DNA of 64,000 nucleotides from Solwaraspora sp. WMMD1047 (GTDB lineage Bacteria > Actinomycetota > Actinomycetes > Mycobacteriales > Micromonosporaceae), in NCBI RefSeq assembly GCF_029626155.1, contig NZ_JARUBL010000001.1, positions 2,604,001-2,668,000 of the forward strand, given 5' to 3'. A program made the position numbers and the translations under genes. This document shows positions 25,819 to 34,394 of the stretch, in pieces; the stretch's first letter is position 1; each line of letters begins with the position of its first letter. Below the pieces are notes generated by a model. It did not search any database. It was given only the letters and a program-made list of their open reading frames with translations, and was not told where the DNA came from.

Positions 25819-26475
25819 ATGTATCTGACCGTGTCCGATGAGTCGCACATTGCCGACACGATGCTCGTGGTGGACGATCATCCGGTGGTCCGGCGTGGTC
25901 TCGTCTCGCTGCTGGCCGGTGAGCCCGGCGTGGCCCGGGTCGTCGAGGCGGGTGGGGTGGTCGAGGCCCGCCGGTTGGCCACTCTCGACCGGCCGCGGTG
26001 CGCGCTCGTCGATCTCGCGCTGCCGGACGGCGACGGCGTCGGTCTGGTGCGTGAGCTGCTCACCATCGTGCCGGGCTGCGCGGTCGTGGTGATGACGATG
26101 ACGAACGACCCGGGGACGGTGCGCGCCGCCGGGACGGCCGGCGCGCGCGGCTACCTGCTCAAGGACACCGATCCGGAGACGTTGCTGGCGGCGATCCGCA
26201 CGGTCCGGGCCGGTGGACGCGCGTTCGGCCCAGGGGTGGCCGACGACACCCCCGGCGCCCCGGCCCGCCCGGGTCCGTTGGACTCGCTCAGCCCGCGGGA
26301 CCGACAGTTGTTGGCCCTGTTGGTCGACGGCCGCAGCACCCGCGAAATCGCCCGGAGCATGTCGCTTAGCGAGAAGACGGTACGCAACCAGATCTCCATC
26401 ATCAGCGGCAAGCTGGGCGTCTCCGACCGGGTGCAGGCCGCGCTCGTCTACCACCGCGCCGGCCTTGCCGGCTGA
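25819..26475 (+). CDS. NarL/FixJ-type response regulator
   Basis: About 215 residues: REC domain (MLVVDDHPVVRRGL, phospho-Asp in ALVDLALPDGDG, Lys in YLLKDTD) and LuxR HTH (LSPRDRQLLALLVDGRSTRE). It is divergent from the 130-aa protein and kinase genes and probably pairs with that kinase. Start uncertain: ATG 25819 lies only 2 bases after GGAGGG, while GTG 25831 has no ideal site; both leave REC intact. The 39-base divergent gap must hold both promoters, so one may be leaderless. Confidence 0.85.
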   Translation: MYLTVSDESHIADTMLVVDDHPVVRRGLVSLLAGEPGVARVVEAGGVVEARRLATLDRPRCALVDLALPDGDGVGLVRELLTIVPGCAVVVMTMTNDPGTVRAAGTAGARGYLLKDTDPETLLAAIRTVRAGGRAFGPGVADDTPGAPARPGPLDSLSPRDRQLLALLVDGRSTREIARSMSLSEKTVRNQISIISGKLGVSDRVQAALVYHRAGLAG

Positions 26476-26531
26476 CCGGGCGGCACCCGGGCCGGGCCGC
26501 GCTCACCGGCTGCCGGCGGGCGCGGCCTGGC

Positions 26532-28151
26532 TCACCGGCCGGCCAGCAGGCGCCGCTTGTCGGGCTTGCCGGCGGGGGAGATCGGGACCTCGTCGACGAA
26601 GCTGATGTACCGGGGCACGCTCGCCTCGCCGAGCCGTTCCTGGACCAGCGTCCGCAGCGCGGCCGGCTCCGGGTCGCGCCCGGGGGCGGGCACCACGAAG
26701 GCGTGCACCGCCTCGCCGGTCTCCTCGTCCGGCACGGCCACGACGTACGCCTCCGCCACGTCGGGGTGCGCGACGAGCGCCTGCTCGATCGGGCCCGCGT
26801 ACTGCAGGTTGGCGTTGACGATGATGACCTCCCGGGTGCGGCCCAGCAGGTGCAGGTATCCGTCGGCGTCGAACCGGCCCAGGTCGCGGGTCCGGACCCA
26901 GCCGTCCACGAAGACCTCGGCGGTCTGCTCCGGGTCGGCCCAGTACCCGCTGGCCTGGCCGGGGGTGCGGACGAACAGTTCGCCCTCGGTGCCGACCGGC
27001 ACTGGCCGGCCGTCGCCGTCGCGGATCTGCACCTCGACCGCGCCCGGCGGCCGGCCCACCGAGGCGAGCACGGCCGGTGGCCGGCCCGCGTCGAGCCGGT
27101 CGGCCAGCGGTGAGCCGTTGGCGTCGGTCAGGGCGGCGCTCAGCTCCGCGGGGGTGACCATCGCGATCATCCCGGCCTCGGTCTGGCCGTAACCGTGATA
27201 GACGACCGGTCCGAGCACGGTCATCGCCTCGGCGAGCCGGGCCGGGTCGAGCGGGGAGCCCGAGACCAGCAGGGCACGCAGCGCGCTGAGGTCGACCGGA
27301 TCGGCGCGCTGCGCGGCCACCAGTTTCGTCAGCCGGGGCACGGTGATCACACTGGCGGTGGCCCGGTGCCGGGCGAGGGCGGCGGGGAAGAAGGGCTGGT
27401 CACCCCGGGGCGGTTCGGCGACGACCATGGTGCCGCCGGCGGCCAGGGTGAGGATGCCGTACTCCAGCATCACGTGGCTGCTCAGCGAGCCGAAGAGCAG
27501 ATACCGGTCGAGCCTGCCGGCGATGTCGCGGACCACCGACGGCCACCGGTCCGGGTAGGCGGCCCAGGCGCCGGCGAGTGAGGCGTACGTCTGCAGGCAG
27601 CCCTTCGGGTTGCCGGTGCTGCCGCTGGTGTAGGTGACCCGGGCGATGTCGTCCGGGCGGGCGGTCGGGGTCGGCGGGTGCGGGGGTGCGTCGGTGGTGG
27701 TCAGGTCCGGTGCCCCGGCCACCGGGCCGACCCCCAGCAGCGGCAGCCCGGCCGCCGCCGACCGCAGCGACGCGGTCGCACCGGCGTCGTCGACGAGCAC
27801 CGCGGCGATCTGTTGGCCGAGGATGTGCCGGAGCTGGCCCGGGGTGAGCCCCGGTCGCAGCCCCGCCACCCGGGCGCCCACGACGTGCGCCGCGATGGTG
27901 GCGGCGAACGCCTCGGGCGTCACCCCGAGCGCCACGGCCAGCCCGGTGCCGGGTCCGATCCCGGCCCCCCGCAGCCCGGCGGTCAGCCGGCCGATCAGGT
28001 CCAGCAACTCGGCGCCGCCGACGGTGCGCCGGCCGTGCTCGAAGACGGGACGGTCCCGGTCGGCGGCGAGCAGGTCCAGCACCACCTGCGGGAAGCCGGC
28101 TTCTGTCGGGAGTGGACGCCCGGTCCGGTGTGCCTGCTGTGCCTGCGTCAT
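26532..28151 (-). CDS. AMP-dependent acyl/aryl-CoA ligase
   Basis: 539 residues, ANL superfamily. Core motifs: A3 TYTSGSTGNPKG (about 190), A5 YHGYGQTEAGM (about 320), A7 RTRDLGRFDADGYL (about 405), A8 GRTREVIIVNANLQY and A10 SPAGKPDKR with the catalytic Lys. No carrier domain follows, so it most likely activates a free carboxylic acid to a CoA thioester. It is divergent from the FAD/FMN/P450 operon across an 87-base gap that holds a long inverted repeat, suggesting shared control. Substrate not predictable by eye. Confidence 0.87.
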   Translation of the reverse strand: MTQAQQAHRTGRPLPTEAGFPQVVLDLLAADRDRPVFEHGRRTVGGAELLDLIGRLTAGLRGAGIGPGTGLAVALGVTPEAFAATIAAHVVGARVAGLRPGLTPGQLRHILGQQIAAVLVDDAGATASLRSAAAGLPLLGVGPVAGAPDLTTTDAPPHPPTPTARPDDIARVTYTSGSTGNPKGCLQTYASLAGAWAAYPDRWPSVVRDIAGRLDRYLLFGSLSSHVMLEYGILTLAAGGTMVVAEPPRGDQPFFPAALARHRATASVITVPRLTKLVAAQRADPVDLSALRALLVSGSPLDPARLAEAMTVLGPVVYHGYGQTEAGMIAMVTPAELSAALTDANGSPLADRLDAGRPPAVLASVGRPPGAVEVQIRDGDGRPVPVGTEGELFVRTPGQASGYWADPEQTAEVFVDGWVRTRDLGRFDADGYLHLLGRTREVIIVNANLQYAGPIEQALVAHPDVAEAYVVAVPDEETGEAVHAFVVPAPGRDPEPAALRTLVQERLGEASVPRYISFVDEVPISPAGKPDKRRLLAGR

Positions 28152-28174
28152 GCGCGCGAAGATAGCGGCAGATC

Positions 28175-28215
28175 CTCAGAGATAACTCAGATTCCGGGCC
28201 TGAGTTTTCTCTGAG
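28175..28215. promoter_or_regulatory. 16-bp inverted repeat in the divergent ligase/oxidoreductase gap
   Basis: CTCAGAGATAACTCAG (28175-28190) and CTGAGTTTTCTCTGAG (28200-28215) are complementary at 15 of 16 positions with a 9-base spacer. Each arm itself contains two CTCAG/CTGAG pentamers. The site is 23 bases from each start codon, so it could overlap both promoters. Best read as an operator. Confidence 0.75.
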
Positions 28216-28238
28216 TTCCGCGCCGTACGGTCTGCTCC

Positions 28239-29819
28239 GTGACCGCAGAGATGCTCGACTATCTGATCATCGGGGCGGGGCCGGCCGGACTCCAGCTCGC
28301 GGCGCTGCTGGAACGGGACGGCAGCCGCGACTACCTGGTGCTGGAGTCCGCCGACGTCCCCGGGGCGTTCTTCACCCGGTTCCCGAGGCACCGGCAGCTG
28401 ATCTCCATCAACAAGCCGCACACCGGTTCGGACGACCCGGAGCTGAACCTGCGGCTGGACTGGAACTCGCTGCTCACCGACGACCCGGCGCTGCGCTTCA
28501 CCCGGTACACCGAGCGGTACTTCCCGCCCGCCGACGAGATGATCCGCTACCTGGCCGACTTCGCGGCCGGCACCGGGGTGCGGGTCAGCTACGGCAGCCG
28601 GGTCACCAGCGTCGCCCGGCTGGCCGACGAGGGCTTCGCGGTCACCGAGGAGTCCGGCACCGTGCACCGGGCCCGCCGGGTGGTGGTGGCGACCGGTGTG
28701 TCCCAGCCGTACATCCCACCGATCCCCGGGGTGGAGCACGCGGAACCGTACCCGGAGATGTCGGTCGACCCCCGGGACTTCCTGGACCAGCGGGTGCTCA
28801 TCATCGGCAAGGGCAACTCGGCGTTCGAGACCGCCGACAACCTGATGGAGACCACCGCGCTGATCCACGTGGCGGGGCCGAGTTCGGTCCGGCTGGCCTG
28901 GCGGACCCACTACGTCGGGCACCTGCGGGCGGTGAACAACAACTTCCTCGACACGTACCAGCTCAAGTCGGCGAACGCGGTCCTCGACGGGCAGGTCCGC
29001 GAGATCGCCCGCGATGGCGCCGGCTACCGGGTGAGCTTCGCCTTCTCCCGGGCCGACGAGGCGGTCCGGGAGCTGCGGTACGACCGGGTGCTGCTCTGCA
29101 CCGGCTTCCGGTTCGACGCGTCGATCTTCGACGCCGACTGCCGGCCGGCGCTCGCCGTCAACGACCGGTTCCCCGCCCAGACGGCCGCGTTCGAGTCGGT
29201 GAACGTGCCGGGCCTGTACTTCGCCGGCACGCTCTCCCAGGAGCGGGACTTCAAGCGGTCCACGAACGGGTTCATCCACGGCTTCCGGTACACCGTGCGT
29301 GCGCTGTACCACATCCTCGAACGGCGCCACCACGACCAGCCGTGGCCGGCCCGGAAGGTGCTCGCCGAGGCCGAGCCGATGGCCGACGCGATAATCGAAC
29401 GGGTCAACCGCAGCTCCGCGCTGTGGCAGCAGTTCGGGGTGCTCGCCGACGTGCTGACGGTGGCCGGGGCGGACGTCCGCTACCACGAGGAGGTTCCGGT
29501 CGGGTACGTCACCGGGACCGGCTTGAACACGGCGGACCACGAGGCGACGGACGCGTTTCTCGTCACGCTGGAGTACGGCCCGGAGCACGACCAGGTCGAC
29601 CCGTTCGACGTGTCGGTGCGCCGGGTCGCCCAGGACGAGGCCGGCCAGGCGCACGACGCCGCGTACCTGCACCCGGTGGTTCGCCACCACCGCGACGGCC
29701 AGGTGGTAGCGGTCCACCACCTGGCGGAGAACCTGGAGAACCAGTGGAACCGGCCGGACGTGCACCGGGCTCCGCTGGTCTCGTTCCTGGACCGCTGCCT
29801 AGACGGCGCCGTGGGCTGA
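28239..29819 (+). CDS. FAD-dependent oxidoreductase, FOXRED2/FMO-like
   Basis: 526 residues. FAD-binding IIGAGPAGLQLAALLE at the N terminus, NAD(P)-binding IIGKGNSAFETADNL near 190, and a GLYFAGTLSQERDFKR segment near 325. The family resembles flavoprotein monooxygenases and eukaryotic FOXRED2. GTG 28239 (TAEMLDYLII) is the likely start; ATG 28251 is an alternative. First gene of a four-gene operon with 3-base or overlapping junctions. Confidence 0.85.
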   Translation: MTAEMLDYLIIGAGPAGLQLAALLERDGSRDYLVLESADVPGAFFTRFPRHRQLISINKPHTGSDDPELNLRLDWNSLLTDDPALRFTRYTERYFPPADEMIRYLADFAAGTGVRVSYGSRVTSVARLADEGFAVTEESGTVHRARRVVVATGVSQPYIPPIPGVEHAEPYPEMSVDPRDFLDQRVLIIGKGNSAFETADNLMETTALIHVAGPSSVRLAWRTHYVGHLRAVNNNFLDTYQLKSANAVLDGQVREIARDGAGYRVSFAFSRADEAVRELRYDRVLLCTGFRFDASIFDADCRPALAVNDRFPAQTAAFESVNVPGLYFAGTLSQERDFKRSTNGFIHGFRYTVRALYHILERRHHDQPWPARKVLAEAEPMADAIIERVNRSSALWQQFGVLADVLTVAGADVRYHEEVPVGYVTGTGLNTADHEATDAFLVTLEYGPEHDQVDPFDVSVRRVAQDEAGQAHDAAYLHPVVRHHRDGQVVAVHHLAENLENQWNRPDVHRAPLVSFLDRCLDGAVG

Positions 29820-29822
29820 GCC

Positions 29823-30944
29823 GTGCCTCCGGTGGCGGACCAGGTGGGCCCGCGTCACATACCCACGGCCGGCGCGGGCCCCCTGGTCGATCTGCACGAC
29901 CTGGCGATCGAGGCCGAGCGGCGGCTCGACCCGGACCACTGGGACTTCTTCGCCGGCGGCGCGGGTGACGAGCGCACCCTGCGCGCCAACGAGGCCGCTT
30001 TCGACGGGTACCGGATCCTGCCCCGGGTGCTGCGCGGCGGGGGCGCTCGTGACCTGCGGACCGGCCTGCTCGGCGACGAGCTGGCGCTGCCGGTGCTGGT
30101 GGCCCCGACCGCCTTCCACCGGCTGGCGCATCCCGACGGGGAAGTGGCCTGCGCCCGCGCGGTCGCCGCCGCCGGCACCGTGATGGTGGTGAGCATGGCG
30201 GCCACCACGTCGATCGAGGCGGTGGCCGCGGCGACCGACGAGGACGGGCGGCGGGCGCGGCTGTGGTTCCAGCTCTATCCGCAACCGGATCTCGGCTTCA
30301 CCGAGTCGGTGGTCCGCCGGGCCGAGGCGGCCGGCTGCCGGGCCCTGGTGGTGAGCGTCGACTCGCCGGTGTTCGGCTGGCGCTGGCGCGACCTGCGCAA
30401 CGGCTTTCTGGATCTGCCGCCCGGGTTGTGCTGCGAGAACATGCGGGACCCGGCGACCGGCCGGGTGCGCGACATCGTCATGGACGCCCGGCTGGACTGG
30501 CACCGGATCGACTGGCTGCGCGGGATCACCCGGCTGCCGGTCGTCCTCAAGGGCATCCTGCACCCGGCCGACGCCCGGCTGGCCGTCGAGCACGGGGCCG
30601 ACGCCGTGCTGGTCTCCAACCACGGCGGGCGGCAGCTGGACGGGGCGCCGGCCAGCATCGACGCGCTGCCCGCGGTCGTCGACGCGGTGCGGGGGCGGAT
30701 TCCGGTGCTGCTGGACGGCGGCGTCCGCCGGGGGACCGACGTGCTCACCGCGCTGGCCCTCGGCGCCGCCGCGGTCGGGGTGGGGCGGCCGGTCGTCTGG
30801 GGGCTCGCGACCCGGGGCGAGACCGGGGTACGGCAGGTGCTGGAGTGGTTGCGCGCCGACCTGGACCGGGCGATGACGCTCACCGGGGCGGTCCGCCCCG
30901 CCGACCTCACCCCGGACCTGGTGCGGCCGGGACCGCCCCGATGA
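29823..30944 (+). CDS. FMN-dependent alpha-hydroxyacid oxidase
   Basis: 373 residues, LldD/glycolate oxidase family. Conserved FMN and substrate residues are visible: DFFAGGAGDERT, ILPRVLRGG, VLVAPTAFHRLAHPDGE, LVVSVDSPV, VVLKGILHPADA (Lys), catalytic His in SNHGGRQLDG, and LLDGGVRRGTDV for phosphate. It oxidises an alpha-hydroxy acid to the keto acid. The GTG start comes 3 bases after the preceding stop. With the P450 and ligase nearby, one scheme is hydroxylation then oxidation of an activated acid (inference). Confidence 0.87.
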   Translation: MPPVADQVGPRHIPTAGAGPLVDLHDLAIEAERRLDPDHWDFFAGGAGDERTLRANEAAFDGYRILPRVLRGGGARDLRTGLLGDELALPVLVAPTAFHRLAHPDGEVACARAVAAAGTVMVVSMAATTSIEAVAAATDEDGRRARLWFQLYPQPDLGFTESVVRRAEAAGCRALVVSVDSPVFGWRWRDLRNGFLDLPPGLCCENMRDPATGRVRDIVMDARLDWHRIDWLRGITRLPVVLKGILHPADARLAVEHGADAVLVSNHGGRQLDGAPASIDALPAVVDAVRGRIPVLLDGGVRRGTDVLTALALGAAAVGVGRPVVWGLATRGETGVRQVLEWLRADLDRAMTLTGAVRPADLTPDLVRPGPPR

Positions 30945-32374
30945 GCGGGCTGCCCCTGCTCGGGTCGGTGTTTGTCGTGGCCGGGGTGGTGCTGTGGTTT
31001 CTGCCGGACTGGCTGCCTCCGGCCGTGGTCCGGCTCCGAGAGTGGATCTTCGCCCGGGTCAACGGTGCCGAGGGAATCCCGATCCCGGGTCCGCTGGTGG
31101 GTCCCGAGCACTTCGAGCGGGTGTACGCGCACCCGGCCGCCAACGGCCGTAGCCGGGGGGCCGGGCTCTCCGACCTGTTCTGGTACTGGCTGGCGCCCGG
31201 CCCGCACGTACACCAGGAGCACCTCGAACCGGGGGAGCGCTACCGCACCGTCGCCCGCACCACCCGGCAGGTGCTCGCGGTGCCGCATCGGCGGTCGGCC
31301 GAACTCGCCGCGGCGGCGGCCCGCCGGGGGCTCGACCGGTTGCCGGCCGACCGGCCCGGTCACGTGCGGCTACGCGACCTGATGATGCCGATCTGGGCCG
31401 AGGTCTATTACGAACTGGTCTTCGCCGAGCCCTGCCCGGCCGACGCGCGGGCGCTGATCGTGGCCAATGCCGACGACGTGGTCACCGCGCTCAAGTGCTG
31501 TGGGCTGCGGCATCTGGACCGCCGGGAGCGGCTCACCCGCTACCTGCGGGACCGGGTCGAGGCCGGGACGGCCCCGGTGACGCTGCCGGCGCCGTTCACC
31601 GCCGAGGAGACGGCCTGGTACCTGCAGGGAACGTACTTCAACACGGCGGTCGTCCAGATGTCGGAGGCGATGGCGCACCTGCTGCTCGCCGTCGCGCAGC
31701 ACCCGCCGACGCAGCGGGAACTGGCGGCCGTCCTCGCCACGGGTGAGGGGAGTGGCGAGGACGGCGACCGGGTGCTGGACCGGGTGATCGACGAGAGCCT
31801 GCGGGTCCATCCGCTCTTCGGGGTGGCGCACCGGATCACCTCGGCACCGATCGAGGTCGACGACGAGGTCACCATCCCGGCCGGCTCCGTGCTGCTGTTC
31901 AACTATCTGGCCTTCCAGCGCACCGGGGTGGCCGCCGACGACACCTTCGACCCGTCCCGCTGGCGCACGCTGCGGCGCGGCGAGGCGCACTTCGTCCCGT
32001 TCGGGGTCACCGCCAACCGGGCCTGTCCGGCCCGCGGGGTGGCCCCGGTGATGATGCGCGCGGTCCTGCGTGAGGTGCTGCGCCACCACACGCTTGTCTC
32101 CAGCGTCCGGCACACCCGGTCGCTGCCGAACCGGGGACCGTGCTTCCTGGTGCCGGCCGGCGTCCGGCCACCCGGGCGGACCCGGCTGTGGGCGATGCGA
32201 CTGCGCGACCGGTGGTCCGACGTCTGGCGCAGCCTGGTCCAACTCACGCTCGGCAGCGTGATGGTGCTCGACGCGCGCCGCCAACGGCTCTGCGCCACCT
32301 ACTTCGAGGGGGATCCGGAAATGATCTTGCCTGGTTCGGCGGCGGCCCGGGGCCCGGGGGGCGCGTCATCATGA
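30941..32374 (+). CDS. Cytochrome P450 with N-terminal anchor and unusual heme loop
   Basis: 477 residues. An N-terminal hydrophobic helix (about 5-25) is rare in bacterial P450s and suggests membrane attachment. The K-helix ExxR is DESLRVH (about 290); the I helix has YLQGTYFNTAVVQ without the standard A/G-G-x-D/E-T-T. The heme loop reads PFGVTANRACPARG: one residue longer than FGxGxR/HxCxG and lacking the second Gly. The Cys is present, so heme binding is plausible, but the missing acid-alcohol pair suggests atypical chemistry (peroxygenase or isomerase-like possible). ATGA overlaps at both ends couple it to its neighbours. Confidence 0.82.
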   Translation: MSGLPLLGSVFVVAGVVLWFLPDWLPPAVVRLREWIFARVNGAEGIPIPGPLVGPEHFERVYAHPAANGRSRGAGLSDLFWYWLAPGPHVHQEHLEPGERYRTVARTTRQVLAVPHRRSAELAAAAARRGLDRLPADRPGHVRLRDLMMPIWAEVYYELVFAEPCPADARALIVANADDVVTALKCCGLRHLDRRERLTRYLRDRVEAGTAPVTLPAPFTAEETAWYLQGTYFNTAVVQMSEAMAHLLLAVAQHPPTQRELAAVLATGEGSGEDGDRVLDRVIDESLRVHPLFGVAHRITSAPIEVDDEVTIPAGSVLLFNYLAFQRTGVAADDTFDPSRWRTLRRGEAHFVPFGVTANRACPARGVAPVMMRAVLREVLRHHTLVSSVRHTRSLPNRGPCFLVPAGVRPPGRTRLWAMRLRDRWSDVWRSLVQLTLGSVMVLDARRQRLCATYFEGDPEMILPGSAAARGPGGASS

Positions 32375-33657
32375 CGCCGGTGGAGTTGGCGCCCCGCTTC
32401 TTCCTCGCGGTCGCGGTGATCCTGCTCTTCTGCCGGCTGATGGCCTGGCTGCTGGGCAAGGTCGGCCAGCCGGCGGTGGTCAGCGAGATGGTGGCCGGCG
32501 TGCTGCTCGGGCCGTCGCTGCTCGGCCTGGTGGCGCCCGACGTCCAGAACGCGCTGTTCCCGGCGGCGCTCTACCCGGTGCTCTACATCGTCGGCCAGGT
32601 CGGCCTGGTCATCTTCATGTTCCAGGCCGGGTACGCCTTCACCGCGCACCCGTTGACCGGGCTGGCGGGCACCGCCGGGGCGGTGTCGCTGGCCGGCATC
32701 CTGGTCCCGCTCGGCCTCGGCGCGCTGCTGGTGCTCATCACCGCCGGGCAGGTGCCGGTCCTGGCGGCCGGCGCCTCCGCGGGGGTGACCGCCGCCTTCG
32801 TCGGGGTGGCCCTCGCCATCACCGCCTTCCCGATGCTCGCCCGGATCATCACCGAGGGCGGGCACGCCGGCACCCGGTACGGCTCGCTCGCCCTGGCCAG
32901 TGGCGCGCTGGACGACCTGGTCGCCTGGATCCTGCTCGCCGTGGTGCTCGCCACCGCGTCGGGCCGGCCGGGGCCGGCGGTTGTCACGCTCGGCGGGGCG
33001 GTGCTGTTCGGCCTGCTGCTCTGGTTCGTCGGCCGGCGGCTGGCCGCCGCGCTGATCGGCAGCGACCGGCTCGGCGACCAGTCCCGGCTGCTCGGCCTGA
33101 TCGCGCTCCTCTTCGCGGTCGCCTGGTACACCGACGAGATCGGGCTATACGCCGTCTTCGGCGCCTTCTCGGTCGGCGCGATCATGCCGCACACCGAGCG
33201 CACCGACCGGATGATCGCCACCATCGTGCCGATCTGCCAGGTCGCCTTCCTGCCGCTCTTCTTCACCTACTCCGGCCTGCACACCGAGTTCGGGCTGCTC
33301 GGCCAGCCGTCGGTGCTGGTCTTCGCGGTGGGGTGCGTCGCGCTCGCCATCGTCGGCAAGTTCGGTGCCTGCTGGGCGGCGGCGCGGCTGCGGGGCGAAC
33401 CGGCGGCGGTGGCGCTGCGGGTCGGCGCGCTGATGAACGCCCGCGGCCTGATGCAGCTCATCGCGATAAACGTGGGGATGGCGGCGGGGATCGTCAACTC
33501 GACGCTGTTCACCGCGCTGGTGCTGGTCGCGCTCGTTACCACACTGATGACCACACCGGTGCTGAGCTGGATAAACCGGCGGGAGGCGCGGATCATGGTC
33601 CGGTCCGGGCCGGGAGAGGTTAAAGTAGCGGCCGGGCGAATCGCCGGTCCGGTTTAG
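32371..33657 (+). CDS. CPA2-family cation/proton antiporter
   Basis: 428 residues with about 12 membrane helices (Na_H_exchanger type: FCRLMAWLLGKVGQPAVVSEM, GVLLGPSLLG, VALAITAFPMLARII, SGALDDLVAWILLAVVL with a conserved Asp pair, GAFSVGAIMP, LMNARGLMQLIAINVG). Related proteins exchange Na+ or K+ for H+. Its ATG overlaps the P450 stop. It may export charge or resist product toxicity. Confidence 0.87.
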   Translation: MTPVELAPRFFLAVAVILLFCRLMAWLLGKVGQPAVVSEMVAGVLLGPSLLGLVAPDVQNALFPAALYPVLYIVGQVGLVIFMFQAGYAFTAHPLTGLAGTAGAVSLAGILVPLGLGALLVLITAGQVPVLAAGASAGVTAAFVGVALAITAFPMLARIITEGGHAGTRYGSLALASGALDDLVAWILLAVVLATASGRPGPAVVTLGGAVLFGLLLWFVGRRLAAALIGSDRLGDQSRLLGLIALLFAVAWYTDEIGLYAVFGAFSVGAIMPHTERTDRMIATIVPICQVAFLPLFFTYSGLHTEFGLLGQPSVLVFAVGCVALAIVGKFGACWAAARLRGEPAAVALRVGALMNARGLMQLIAINVGMAAGIVNSTLFTALVLVALVTTLMTTPVLSWINRREARIMVRSGPGEVKVAAGRIAGPV

Positions 33658-33689
33658 AGATATCTATCACAGTCGATGTAACACACCTC

Positions 33690-34394
33690 ATGTGCGATTC
33701 TCAATACGTGCTCAATGCGATCGCGCCGTCACCAGTCGTGCGACGGTTGCTCCTGGTGGAGGACGACGCGGACCTTGCCGACATGCTCAGCGAGGTGTTG
33801 ACCGACGAGGGATACCTCGTCGACGTGGCCCGGGACGGGCAACGGGGCCTGCACTTCGGACTGACCCGGCCGTACGACGTGATGGTGATCGACCGGCTGC
33901 TGCCGGCGATGGACGGGCTCAACCTGCTCACCCGGCTGCGGTCCCGGGCGGTCGGCGCCCGGGCACTGATGCTCACCGCTCTCGGCACCGTCGACGACCG
34001 GGTCGCCGGGCTCGACGCCGGTGCCGACGACTATCTGATCAAGCCGTTCGAGCTGGACGAGCTGACCGCCCGGCTGCGGGCGCTCTGCCGCAGCCGGGCG
34101 GACGGGGCCGACTCGCTGCCGATCGGGTCCGGTCGACTCGACCTCGCCCTGCGCGACGTCGTCCTGCCCGACGGCACCCGGGTAGCGCTCTCCACCCGGG
34201 AGTTCGAGCTGCTGCGGGTGCTCGCCGCCGCCCCCCGGGTGGTCCACTCCCGGGCCGAGCTGCGCCGCCAGGTCTTCGACGAGGCCAGTGCGTCGTCACT
34301 TGTGGACACCTACGTGTACTACCTGCGCCGCAAACTCGGCCGCGCCTCGGTCCGGACCGTGCACGGTCTCGGCTACCGGCTCGGTGAGCTGTGA
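33690..34394 (+). CDS. OmpR-type response regulator
   Basis: 234 residues: REC (LLLVEDDADLADML, phospho-Asp in VMVIDRLLPAMDG, Lys in LIKPFELDE) and winged-helix DNA-binding domain (VALSTREFELLRVLA, VDTYVYYLRRKLG, VRTVHGLGYRLG). The ATG at 33690 has no Shine-Dalgarno; GTG 33738 at VRRLLLVEDD is an alternative. The preceding 30 bases are AT-rich (gagatatctatcacagtcg), likely a promoter for the two-component pair. Confidence 0.88.
   Translation: MCDSQYVLNAIAPSPVVRRLLLVEDDADLADMLSEVLTDEGYLVDVARDGQRGLHFGLTRPYDVMVIDRLLPAMDGLNLLTRLRSRAVGARALMLTALGTVDDRVAGLDAGADDYLIKPFELDELTARLRALCRSRADGADSLPIGSGRLDLALRDVVLPDGTRVALSTREFELLRVLAAAPRVVHSRAELRRQVFDEASASSLVDTYVYYLRRKLGRASVRTVHGLGYRLGEL

Noticed and set aside
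26532-28151. NRPS module or carboxylic acid reductase
   Set aside because: No carrier, condensation or reductase domain follows the adenylation domain within or after this gene.
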